Shown piece by piece: positions 47,905 through 54,716 of a DNA stretch of 54,716 nt (positions are counted from its first letter, which is position 1; each line of letters starts with the position of its first letter). Position numbers and translations under genes: made by a program. The DNA lies in IMG/VR virus record IMGVR_UViG_3300044712_002217, positions 1 through 54,716 of that record. One strand, given 5' to 3'. The DNA is from a virus. The notes below the pieces were generated by a model. That model saw only the letters and a program-made list of their open reading frames with translations. It was not told the DNA's origin and did no database searches.

Positions 47905-48836
47905 GGTTCAAATCCTTCCGAAAAAATCAGCGATCCAAACACATTCTGTGAAAGTGTTGTGGTTGAATCAACTTGAGGTAAAGTTGGGTTAATAAACTGA
48001 GTGCCCGAACCTAAGCCATACACATTTTGAATAAAAGTAAAAGAATATCCGTCTATATCTGATCCAAAAGGTTCTCCATTATTTAGAATTTTAAATGTAG
48101 GTCTTGGGTTTGCAACCTGAAGTGTACAAGGGTTTATTGGACTACTCGCAACTGAATAATCACCATCCCACGTATAACGGTAAGGTGAGGTATCGTTATC
48201 AGTACTTATCCACAGTCCATTTAAATCATTAAAGTTATTTGCATCCACCCTTAACAATTGTGATTTAAGTCCATAATCAGTTATGGGGAGTTCAAAACAA
48301 TTATTGACATTAAATTCTAGCGTTGCTGTAACTGGAGCATCAGACGTTAGATAAATTGAACAAATCCCAAGCAGTGCTTGTAAAGGATTAAAGGCAGATG
48401 TAATAGTGCTTAATGTTGTTAAATTGAACCCTTGTTGCCCATACATGGAAATATAGGATACATAAATATTTATGTTTGTTCCAGGGGCAGAAGCTGCTGT
48501 AATTCGAGCCTCTAAAAATCGTGCATAATCCAAGAGATACATTGTGTTGGTAGAATCAACTGGAACAATTGTACCCATGGTTAAATCAAACGAACTAATC
48601 GGTAAAAATGTTTTAGTATCGGGTGTTAATGATAAACTTTCAGTTGTATAAACAACTTTTTCAGCTTTTGGTAGAGTTATAGTATAAGGTATTGAAAGCC
48701 CAACAGGAACTCCTGGGGCTACTTCTCCTGGGATTTGAACAGATCCCGCTGTAAAGCCAGTTCTAAAGTTTGAACCGTTCAAAAATAATGTATTTGGTCC
48801 ATTTGGAGTTGCGCTTAGTGTCATGGTTGTACCCAT
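47892..48836 (-). CDS. Surface protein paralogue B (FSEGF..W ending)
   Basis: A 314-aa beta-rich protein, starting MGTTMTLSATPNGPNTLFLN, with GEPFGSDIDGYSFTFIQNVY and the terminal FSEGFEPW motif. It overlaps both neighbours by 13-16 bases, so the three are translated as a coupled unit. The shared end may be a docking peptide on the capsid. Confidence 0.68.
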   Translation of the reverse strand: MGTTMTLSATPNGPNTLFLNGSNFRTGFTAGSVQIPGEVAPGVPVGLSIPYTITLPKAEKVVYTTESLSLTPDTKTFLPISSFDLTMGTIVPVDSTNTMYLLDYARFLEARITAASAPGTNINIYVSYISMYGQQGFNLTTLSTITSAFNPLQALLGICSIYLTSDAPVTATLEFNVNNCFELPITDYGLKSQLLRVDANNFNDLNGLWISTDNDTSPYRYTWDGDYSVASSPINPCTLQVANPRPTFKILNNGEPFGSDIDGYSFTFIQNVYGLGSGTQFINPTLPQVDSTTTLSQNVFGSLIFSEGFEPWRG

Positions 48837-49711
48837 CCTTTCCAGCCTTCAGAAAATGAAGGTTTTCCCAATACATATTGCCCTAAGTTTAAAAATGGGT
48901 TTGTTTCATAAGGTTCATATTCAGGAAACCCACCCCCTTTGTTGGGGATATTAAACCCAAATCCTGAAATATTTTGTCCTATCACTAAAACCCTAAACCC
49001 ATCAAACGGTTCAGGTTGTAAAGCAGTAATTCCTTGATCGAAAAATTTAAACAAAGGCCTCACATTTCCCGTTGAAAGAGTTTGGTCGATATTTCCATCG
49101 GTATAAGTAAATAAAGGCTTAGCCTTATAAGGCGTTACCGCTCCTGAAACTATCCCGTATAATGGATTACCATTATAATTTACAACATTTAATGGCGCGT
49201 TGTTGTAGTCTGCAAACGGTAGCTCTACTTGATCATTGGTCGTAATTTGAACTTGACCAAGCCCAGCACCCCCTTGGATTTTTGCTGATGCTATTGCTGA
49301 AACCCCCCTTGGAGCTATAAACGTATTTACAGTATCAACTACAGAAGAGCCTCCTCCAAACGTCATAATATTTCCATAAAAATCACGACATGAAAAAAAA
49401 CAATTGAAAGGTTGGTTAGCAGTAATCGTTACAGTTCTACATACGTCCAAAGGCACTTCATAATTTACAACAGAAAACCCAGCACTTAACTGAGGGTTGG
49501 TAAGGTTCAAATAAGCACCCCCCGTTGTTCCAAAATTAGGATTATCTTGTGGGGACGCTAGTACTCCGATTGAGGGTCTAGGCTTCCACGCGTACAATAA
49601 CGGGATTCCAGTTGGTACTCCCGTTGTGTAATTCCCAAAGGAGCTGAAAATACCCGTCGTAATGCTATCGAGAAAGGTTGTGCCTCCCGCGAAAGAGTCA
49701 TAAACTGACAT
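48821..49711 (-). CDS. Surface protein paralogue A (FSEGW..W ending)
   Basis: A 296-aa beta-rich protein starting MSVYDSFAGGTTFLDSITTG, with QPEPFDGFRVLVIGQNISGF and the ending PSFSEGWKGWVQP. It is the copy closest to the major capsid gene, 14 bases away. Likely virion exposed. No enzymatic motif. Confidence 0.68.
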   Translation of the reverse strand: MSVYDSFAGGTTFLDSITTGIFSSFGNYTTGVPTGIPLLYAWKPRPSIGVLASPQDNPNFGTTGGAYLNLTNPQLSAGFSVVNYEVPLDVCRTVTITANQPFNCFFSCRDFYGNIMTFGGGSSVVDTVNTFIAPRGVSAIASAKIQGGAGLGQVQITTNDQVELPFADYNNAPLNVVNYNGNPLYGIVSGAVTPYKAKPLFTYTDGNIDQTLSTGNVRPLFKFFDQGITALQPEPFDGFRVLVIGQNISGFGFNIPNKGGGFPEYEPYETNPFLNLGQYVLGKPSFSEGWKGWVQP

Positions 49712-49725
49712 TTTAACCTCCTAGG

Positions 49726-50658
49726 TTAAATATAATTTTCAGCACTTAATGGCATTTGCAAACCAAGGGATGCACGGAAATCGTCATAATCCAAGCCAAA
49801 ACGCATAAAGCATGAAGTCAGCAATGAGAACGTAGAAATGTTTGGCATTTGACTAATGTCAAACGGCCAGCGGATGAACATATACATTCCTGGCAAATTT
49901 GTTCTTATCATTACAGAGTTCTTTGAAATATACGGATTAGTTTGAATCCCGTCGCTTATCCAACGCATTCCCGAAGCAGCGTTTATGGCAAAAGAAGAAG
50001 TAGAAGGGCTAAATTGTGACTCCAATATGACAAAAATATTGGCAGTTAGCTCTGGAGGACATGTAATAACTTTTGCCAACATATTTCCGGTAAAGAATCC
50101 GTTTTTAGCTCTAAATCGCCACATGTTAACCAACATCTGATAGAAGGTCGAATAGTTGAACATCGCAGCTGCATTGATTGTATTAGAAACCGGCCCCTTA
50201 ACTGTTGGGTGATCAGTTGCATACAACGTTTTACCGTCTAAACCAATATTACCATTTAGATCAAACCCTTTTCTGAAGAACGCAGCGACCTCAAGGTTCA
50301 CCGCCTCAATCATAGATTGCAAGAACGCAACACCTAGTTGAGGAGCAACCTCTCTATAAAGGTTATCTTGCAAATAATCGCGTGAAATGTTGACCTGAAG
50401 AGTGTAGTAAGGGAAATTAAACGACTTTTGACCATAGTTAGAAAAAGTGCCATAAGGTGCTTGCTGACCAGTTTGGGTTTGAAGAGCCTCTCCCATCATC
50501 TGTTTACCTACTGAGTACTCAGTATGGCGCGATACGTATTGCGGATCAAAGATCTTTTCCTGCATTTTACTCATCGTAGGGTATAGGCCTTTGAAGAATC
50601 TAAACCCAGGCAACGTATCTTGAATGTTACGATTGATCGTGACTAAAAAATTATCCAT
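49726..50658 (-). CDS. Major capsid protein (HK97 fold)
   Basis: A 310-aa protein with the features of podoviral/Mu-like HK97-fold capsid proteins: an N-terminal arm (ITINRNIQDTLPGFRFFKGL type), the E-loop region with Gly-Gln-Tyr residues (GTFSNYGQKSFNFPYYTL), the P-domain spine helix (YLQDNLYREVAPQLGVAFLQ), GKTLYATDHPTVKG, and the A-domain VITCPPELTANIFVILESQ. Size is typical for a capsid protein without delta domain; a separate scaffold gene lies upstream. It is the natural major client for the phage chaperonin. Confidence 0.85.
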   Translation of the reverse strand: MDNFLVTINRNIQDTLPGFRFFKGLYPTMSKMQEKIFDPQYVSRHTEYSVGKQMMGEALQTQTGQQAPYGTFSNYGQKSFNFPYYTLQVNISRDYLQDNLYREVAPQLGVAFLQSMIEAVNLEVAAFFRKGFDLNGNIGLDGKTLYATDHPTVKGPVSNTINAAAMFNYSTFYQMLVNMWRFRAKNGFFTGNMLAKVITCPPELTANIFVILESQFSPSTSSFAINAASGMRWISDGIQTNPYISKNSVMIRTNLPGMYMFIRWPFDISQMPNISTFSLLTSCFMRFGLDYDDFRASLGLQMPLSAENYI

Positions 50659-50708
50659 TTTGATATCCTTAGTATTGTTATTTTTAAGATTTTATAAAAG
50701 TTACTACG

Positions 50709-51515
50709 TTATACCGTTGTCGGTACTTGTGTTAAAATTGGCTCCCAATTAGTAGTGGTGAAGTTATTATTTAACAACACATTCATAATAGTATTTTCGT
50801 TTGCACTTGCATTAGGATCTGCTGGATTGTACCAATCGTTTCCTTGAGCGGGAGTTAGCAAAAACACTGGATAACCTGTCGTTCTTGCAAGCTTGTTTCC
50901 TGTAACATTGAGTCTTTGAGTAATTACATTCGTGATAAAGAGGGTTGAAGAGCCTGGTAAAGCTCCTGAAGCTCCGCCAACAGTTGAGTTTGGTGTACCT
51001 ACTGCAAAGGTAAATGTATTTCCATCAACTGTTTGAACAAATGTATTGTCTGCTCCTAACTGCGCTTGACCAAACAAAAGGTTTTGAGTAACACCTTTAA
51101 CGCCTGCTCTGCCATCGTATTGAATCTGATACCTTGCTTGTATGTCTGTATTAACTACGACATATACTTTTCCAATAACCGCCGTTCCTGCAACAAATGA
51201 TGGCCATGTGTCATTACTTAAAATTGCATCGTTGTTTGGGACATATCTGAATCCTGCAATCACACCAACAATTGGCGGATAGTTAAAAGTTCCAGATGGA
51301 TCTACGTTCGTACTAATATATCCAGGGTAAACATACCCATCAGTTGAAGATAGTTGTGTATCTGAGCCTGTACCTGGTAAATATTGAATGGCCAAATCAC
51401 CTGACCATCCAGAAAATACAGGGTTCCATGGAAATTCTACAAGAGTAGGTGAAGCTTGTGAAGCAGCACTTGTTGAATAGCTGTACAGGAACCCAAAAGG
51501 GTTAAAAGTTGCCAT
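50709..51515 (-). CDS. Head-associated structural protein (decoration type)
   Basis: A 268-aa protein starting MATFNPFGFLYSYSTSA. It fits the pattern of a protein found beside the capsid gene in many podophages: a Gly/Tyr-rich start, VGVIAGFRYVPNNDA, WPSFVAGTAVIGKVYVVV and an Asp/Gln strand (ARYQIQYDGRAG). In those phages it decorates or stabilises the head. First gene after the late promoter at 51685. The family role is inferred from pattern and position. Confidence 0.68.
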   Translation of the reverse strand: MATFNPFGFLYSYSTSAASQASPTLVEFPWNPVFSGWSGDLAIQYLPGTGSDTQLSSTDGYVYPGYISTNVDPSGTFNYPPIVGVIAGFRYVPNNDAILSNDTWPSFVAGTAVIGKVYVVVNTDIQARYQIQYDGRAGVKGVTQNLLFGQAQLGADNTFVQTVDGNTFTFAVGTPNSTVGGASGALPGSSTLFITNVITQRLNVTGNKLARTTGYPVFLLTPAQGNDWYNPADPNASANENTIMNVLLNNNFTTTNWEPILTQVPTTV

Positions 51516-51684
51516 TTTAAAAAGTCCTTATATATTGTTCTTATTCATTTTTGCTTTTTATTTTGACAACCTCAGTTGACAAAAATTAAGCTTAATATTG
51601 GGTGAGAAAAATTGATTTTTTGCGCTCAAAATCGTTTCATCTCGAGCAATTCAAAAACCTAGGGGTCGCAGAATTTGCATTTAT

Positions 51685-51713
51685 AGTATAAATAATGTGT
51701 TGCAAGAATACAA
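51685..51713 (-). promoter_or_regulatory. Promoter for the capsid operon
   Basis: On the minus strand TTGTAT (complement of 51708-51713) and TATACT (complement of 51685-51690) are 17 bases apart, leaving a leader of about 165 bases to the 50709-51515 gene. Two TTGACA copies on the + strand (51563 and 51576) lie within this leader and may be regulatory. Confidence 0.45.
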
Positions 51714-51758
51714 TAAATTATTAATACTAATAGATATATTAATTGAAGATGGTGTAAT

Positions 51759-51869
51759 ATGAAAGTTTTAAAAATTCTAGCCTCATTGATTAAAAACAAA
51801 ATTAGAAAATTAAGAAACAAACGCCGTTGTAAAAGCATGCTAATAAAAAACATAAAATATAAATTTTAA
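51759..51869 (+). CDS. Possible small basic peptide, 36 aa
   Basis: MKVLKILASLIKNKIRKLRN onward, ending IKNIKYKF: an amphipathic, very basic helix. It sits on the + strand in the 460-base gap (51516-51975) between two leftward late units, opposite to its surroundings. No strong ribosome binding site (GAAGATGG 8 bases upstream is the best). Could be real, such as an antisigma- or toxin-like peptide, or chance in AT-rich DNA. Confidence 0.35.
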   Translation: MKVLKILASLIKNKIRKLRNKRRCKSMLIKNIKYKF

Positions 51870-51937
51870 ATAAAAAAGTCTTTACTGGATTGATGAATCT
51901 AGGTATAAATTAGATGAACACTTTTGGGTGTTGGTGT

Positions 51938-51973
51938 AAAAGGGGTACTTTTTCAACGGGAGTACCCTTTTTT
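51938..51973 (-). terminator. Terminator after the scaffold unit
   Basis: GGGTACT (51943-51949) and AGTACCC (51961-51967) form the stem, flanked by AAAAGG on the left and six T on the right, so it works in both directions. It starts two bases after the stop of the leftward 51976 gene. Confidence 0.8.
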
Positions 51974-51975
51974 AA

Positions 51976-52656
51976 TTAATAGCCAAATTGCTGAGGAGCC
52001 CTAGCTCCAGAATTAATTGGCGCACCCTGATGATATCCCATAGCATGATTTTGAGACTGCATTTGCGATTCGGTGGTATAAGTCATTCCAAGAAGCCTTG
52101 GGTTGACCTCAGGATTGTTCGCGAGTCCATTGGGGCCGATTTCTCTATACGTTGACCTACTTTCTTCACTTAAAGCATTAGAATATCGATTAAACTCTTC
52201 TTTGTTGTGTTCCATAATCAAGTTTTCACCAATAATAATGGCTTCATCATGCAAGATTTCTTCTTCGCTTGATTTTTTGTCTTGAAAAGAATAGTTGTCG
52301 ATTTGTTTGTAAATTCGATCCGAAACAAGCGTTGAATGCCTATGACGCGCAGAAGGAACAATAGTATAACCATTCTGTCTATGTAAATTAATCATAGCTT
52401 TGGATGCGTGTGCTTTTCTGTCGTGCTGATCAACCACTCTCCATGGTATTAAAGCATATTTTTTATTTGCTGGTGCTTCATTTAAAATTTGCTCTAACAT
52501 ACTGTTTGACATGTTCATTTGAAATGAAGATTCCCATTCTGGAGCTTCTTCAGCATCTTGTCCTGTTCTGTGTCTGTTTTTACCTGCTAACTCTTTATAT
52601 CGATCAGAAATTGAAAATCTAGTATTTAGACTATCTGAGTTTGAATGTGGATACAT
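51976..52656 (-). CDS. Hypothetical virion-region protein, 226 aa
   Basis: A polar, Asn/Gln/His-rich protein (MYPHSNSDSLNTRFSISDRY at the start; a disordered C-terminus ending APQQFGY). The middle is helical (SEEEILHDEAIIIGENLIM). It is read after the scaffold gene and before the capsid unit, so probably a head-assembly or internal protein. Not recognised. Confidence 0.62.
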   Translation of the reverse strand: MYPHSNSDSLNTRFSISDRYKELAGKNRHRTGQDAEEAPEWESSFQMNMSNSMLEQILNEAPANKKYALIPWRVVDQHDRKAHASKAMINLHRQNGYTIVPSARHRHSTLVSDRIYKQIDNYSFQDKKSSEEEILHDEAIIIGENLIMEHNKEEFNRYSNALSEESRSTYREIGPNGLANNPEVNPRLLGMTYTTESQMQSQNHAMGYHQGAPINSGARAPQQFGY

Positions 52657-52668
52657 GTTTTTTCCTTT

Positions 52669-53811
52669 TTATAATGATTGTCGAACGGTGTTAAACGTAC
52701 TGTCGTATGTCTCAATCAGCTCGCTTTCTGGGATGCCCAAAGCTTTTGCTTGTTGAATGGTATTAGCCCGCATTTGCCGATCAGCTTGGCTCATAGGAGC
52801 AGTATATGCCGAGCTTCTTCGGGTTGGGGTCACAGGTGCAGAATAATCTTGAGAATACGAGCTAGAACCGAGTCCATCATCCTGAGGATAAAAACCCGGA
52901 TTATAAGAGTTATTATTTGGAGTCATATTGTAATCCATTCGCAATTGATTTTTAAGATTTGTAGACAGATCTTTAAAATATGAATCAGTTTTAATATCTT
53001 CACCCCTACCTTCGATTTTGTAACGATCCTCAAGTTCTAGGGCTATTTTATTAGCCCTATCATACAAATTCCTTGAAAAATTAGGATTGTCTGCGTTGCT
53101 TCCATCTAAAAAAGGGTGGGCTTTAAGGAATCTTTCCAAAGCATGGGATTTTGATTCATCCTCAACCTCTTGAATTAATGGAGGCTTATACACATAGTCT
53201 TTACTTTGATATTCGTTGTAAGCTTTGGAAATCAAATCATTGTTTTGCTGAAATTGATTTTGTTTAAGCTTAAGCTCGTTTTCTTTCTCTTTTTTTAACG
53301 CTAAAAGCTCATACGCTTTTTTTTCAGCCTTTGTAGCTTCATCATATTGCTCATTCGTGTTGTAAAAGTTTTTACGAAACAATTCATCATTTGCGCTTTG
53401 ATCAAGTTGCCGTGCCTCGAGCTGTAAAATCTTAAGTCTGGCAGCTTCAGCTTCTTGCGCTTGCTGAGCGTTTTGCAAAATCATTTCATCTTCGCGCCGC
53501 TTAAGATTCAACAATTCTTGCTGCTGCTCTTCGATAATTTTTGACTTTTTTTGATTGTCTAACTTAATGCGCTGATTTTGAGATAGCTTTTTTGGTTGCT
53601 CGGGCGCGGGGCCTTCGCTTTTGTAAGAATATTCTGGTAAATTATCAGCTGCATTTGGAACATGGGGTGGCTCATCTTCAAGGAGCGCAGGGAACATTTT
53701 TTCATATTCACTAACATCTGCGCTTTTATCGTCCGATAAAAAGTTCTTTATATTTGCACGTTTTTTTGGGTCATAAAACCCTTCGGTCAGTGCGGCATTA
53801 AAATCACTCAT
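52669..53811 (-). CDS. Scaffolding protein
   Basis: A 380-aa, highly charged, coiled-coil protein with Gln-rich helices (EEQQQELLNLKRREDEMILQ and following), then FLKAHPFLDGSNADNP...YDRANKIALELEDRYKIEG, a block typical of podovirus scaffolds, and a disordered Ser/Tyr/Pro C-terminus with a final basic helix. It guides assembly of the capsid protein shell and leaves before packaging. Position between the GroES-like gene and the capsid fits. Confidence 0.72.
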   Translation of the reverse strand: MSDFNAALTEGFYDPKKRANIKNFLSDDKSADVSEYEKMFPALLEDEPPHVPNAADNLPEYSYKSEGPAPEQPKKLSQNQRIKLDNQKKSKIIEEQQQELLNLKRREDEMILQNAQQAQEAEAARLKILQLEARQLDQSANDELFRKNFYNTNEQYDEATKAEKKAYELLALKKEKENELKLKQNQFQQNNDLISKAYNEYQSKDYVYKPPLIQEVEDESKSHALERFLKAHPFLDGSNADNPNFSRNLYDRANKIALELEDRYKIEGRGEDIKTDSYFKDLSTNLKNQLRMDYNMTPNNNSYNPGFYPQDDGLGSSSYSQDYSAPVTPTRRSSAYTAPMSQADRQMRANTIQQAKALGIPESELIETYDSTFNTVRQSL

Positions 53812-53813
53812 TA

Positions 53814-54500
53814 TTACCCCCTATATTTTTCTAGCTGATCAAGTTCTTTGATTTGAAGTTCAATTCCTCGCATATTGCTTTCATCAAAATCTTTGGTTTT
53901 GTAATATTGCGCCGGATCTTCAATTAATCCAAGAATTGCAACGTCCTCCACAACGCATACGACTTTTCCATTCATAGGCTTAGAAGTTAGAACGTTCATT
54001 GATTTGAAATGGACAAAATCGTTGAATGTGCAAGGGGGGCCTGCAATGAATTTCTCAGTTGAAAAGGCTTGCTTACCTATTTTAATGACGCGACCTATAT
54101 AATAGTCATCCCTAAGCTCCCCCTGTGCATTGTAAAGATTAAACGTATGCTCGTAAGGGCAGATGACAATTCGAATTCCCTCTGGGTCAAAGCAATCAAA
54201 ACCAAAGTTGTCCATTGATAATTTTTTTATATCCTCTTCCGACCAATAATGCCTGTTTTTCTGTTTATAAGAGGTAAGTGGTGAAAAAGGATCAGGATTA
54301 AATAGCGGTGAATCTTTTCCCATTAACATAGGAAATGCGGTGTTAAAACGCTTGGCCATCATGTCTAAACAATCAAAAATAATTGATTTTTCAGCTACAT
54401 GATCTTGAACCGGATATAAGAAATTTGAAGGCAAGATATTTGAATCTTTGGGGAGTAAGCCTGGGGTATAATTTTCATCTTTTAGTGTTTTGCTTGTCAT
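53814..54500 (-). CDS. GroES-like co-chaperonin with N-terminal extension
   Basis: A 228-aa protein. Residues about 105-196 match a GroES-type barrel as found in phage co-chaperonins: PEGIRIVICPYE, a short mobile-loop-like stretch (HTFNLYNAQGELRDD), YIGRVIKIGKQAFSTEKF, AGPPCTFNDFVHFKS, then GKVVCVVEDVAILGLIEDP. The usual hydrophobic IVL contact of GroES is not evident; NLY might replace it. Residues 1-100 are an added segment of unknown role and the last 30 are a helical tail. It precedes scaffold and capsid genes. Partner of the GroEL-like protein at 20145 by inference. Confidence 0.68.
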   Translation of the reverse strand: MTSKTLKDENYTPGLLPKDSNILPSNFLYPVQDHVAEKSIIFDCLDMMAKRFNTAFPMLMGKDSPLFNPDPFSPLTSYKQKNRHYWSEEDIKKLSMDNFGFDCFDPEGIRIVICPYEHTFNLYNAQGELRDDYYIGRVIKIGKQAFSTEKFIAGPPCTFNDFVHFKSMNVLTSKPMNGKVVCVVEDVAILGLIEDPAQYYKTKDFDESNMRGIELQIKELDQLEKYRG

Positions 54501-54526
54501 GAGGCACCTTTTACATTGAATGTCTT

Positions 54527-54556
54527 ACTATATGGCAAAAAAAACATATATTACAA
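54527..54556 (-). promoter_or_regulatory. Promoter for the GroES-like/scaffold unit
   Basis: On the minus strand TTGTAA (complement of 54551-54556) and TATAGT (complement of 54527-54532) are 18 bases apart, about 27 bases before the ATG at 54500. The rest of the 124-base divergent region toward the portal ATG is almost pure A/T. Confidence 0.5.
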
Positions 54557-54624
54557 GAGAGATATATTAATTTTATCAAAATTTCATTATAGTTAATTAA
54601 ATTATTATAAAAATAAGGTCTGCC

Positions 54625-54716
54625 ATGATTCCGAACCCTCACTTTGTCCTCGAAGATCCAGAGGAAAACTTTTTTGAAAACCTACTCCTAAAAAGTCCTC
54701 AATCTCATTTCAACGT
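54625..54716 (+). CDS. Portal protein, 5' end (continues at base 1)
   Basis: ATG at 54625 with AAGG ten bases upstream begins MIPNPHFVLEDPEENFFENL, and the frame continues through the terminal overlap into base 3 of the window (QSHFNV then EQKIG). It supplies the first 42 residues missing from the internal TTG-started frame at 54. Divergent from the GroES-like gene. Confidence 0.88.
   Translation, partial: MIPNPHFVLEDPEENFFENLLLKSPQSHFN
54698..54716. repeat. Terminal overlap identical to bases 1-19
   Basis: CTCAATCTCATTTCAACGT occurs at both ends. Together with the portal frame running across the join, this is best read as the overlap of a closed circular assembly, not as a biological terminal repeat. 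Confidence 0.9.

Noticed and set aside
51659-51853. Leftward 64-aa Ile/Leu-rich frame in the gap before the capsid operon
   Set aside because: It covers the predicted promoter, lacks a ribosome binding site and is the antisense of the AT-rich + strand peptide.
51759-51869. Ribosomal protein bL36 encoded by the phage
   Set aside because: The basic peptide starts MKVL and has one Cys, but lacks the Cys/His zinc pattern and the RRKGR..YVI core.

Overview
The window reads as one complete, circularly closed genome of a temperate podovirus-like phage (short tail), possibly a phage-plasmid, from an AT-rich and probably Gram-negative bacterium. The last 19 bases (54698-54716) repeat bases 1-19. The portal gene runs in frame across this junction, from an ATG at 54625 to a stop at 2015, so the true circle is about 54,697 bp. 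I see no tRNA, rRNA, CRISPR array or insertion sequence. The host cannot be named from the sequence.

Layout. Portal (wraps the ends to 2015, +). Lysogeny and replication block (2.2-7 kb): small unknown genes, a P4-type tyrosine integrase with possible arm sites, and a plasmid-style initiator that carries an AT-rich dyad and DnaA-box-like sites inside its own gene. Large terminase (7.0-8.7 kb, -). Small accessory genes (8.8-10.6 kb, +). Tail module (10.7-17.8 kb, +): fibre-like protein, beta-propeller hub, small proteins, RNA ligase, large surface protein, and a fibre with a self-cleaving S74 chaperone domain. A four-copy paralogue family (17.9-20.1 kb, -), then a GroEL-like chaperonin (20.1-21.9 kb, +). 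A second connector gene with small structural genes (22.0-23.6 kb, -). Accessory region (23.7-30.5 kb, -) with three proteins made of integrase-type repeats and a family of five related domains in four genes. A DUF29 gene (31.1 kb, +). A long late region read leftward from 54.5 to 31.5 kb: GroES-like protein, scaffold, head protein, major capsid protein, three paralogous surface proteins, a connector with an inserted discoidin-like domain, large internal (ejection-type) proteins, and a nest of very small membrane and helical genes.

How the parts fit. Portal, terminase, scaffold and capsid build the head. The 44.8, 22.0 and 11.7 kb genes probably form the connector and nozzle, with the 10.7-17.8 kb proteins as fibres. 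The Gly/Ala-rich proteins at 33-44 kb are the likely ejected proteins. The GroEL-like and GroES-like genes suggest that the phage brings its own folding machine for its virion proteins. RNA ligase could repair tRNA cut by host defence. No endolysin is recognisable.

The least explained parts are the small-gene nest at 36.0-39.3 kb (including a probable AUA start codon), the UGA-split membrane protein at 31.5-31.75 kb, the integrase-repeat proteins, and the two lineage-specific paralogue arrays.
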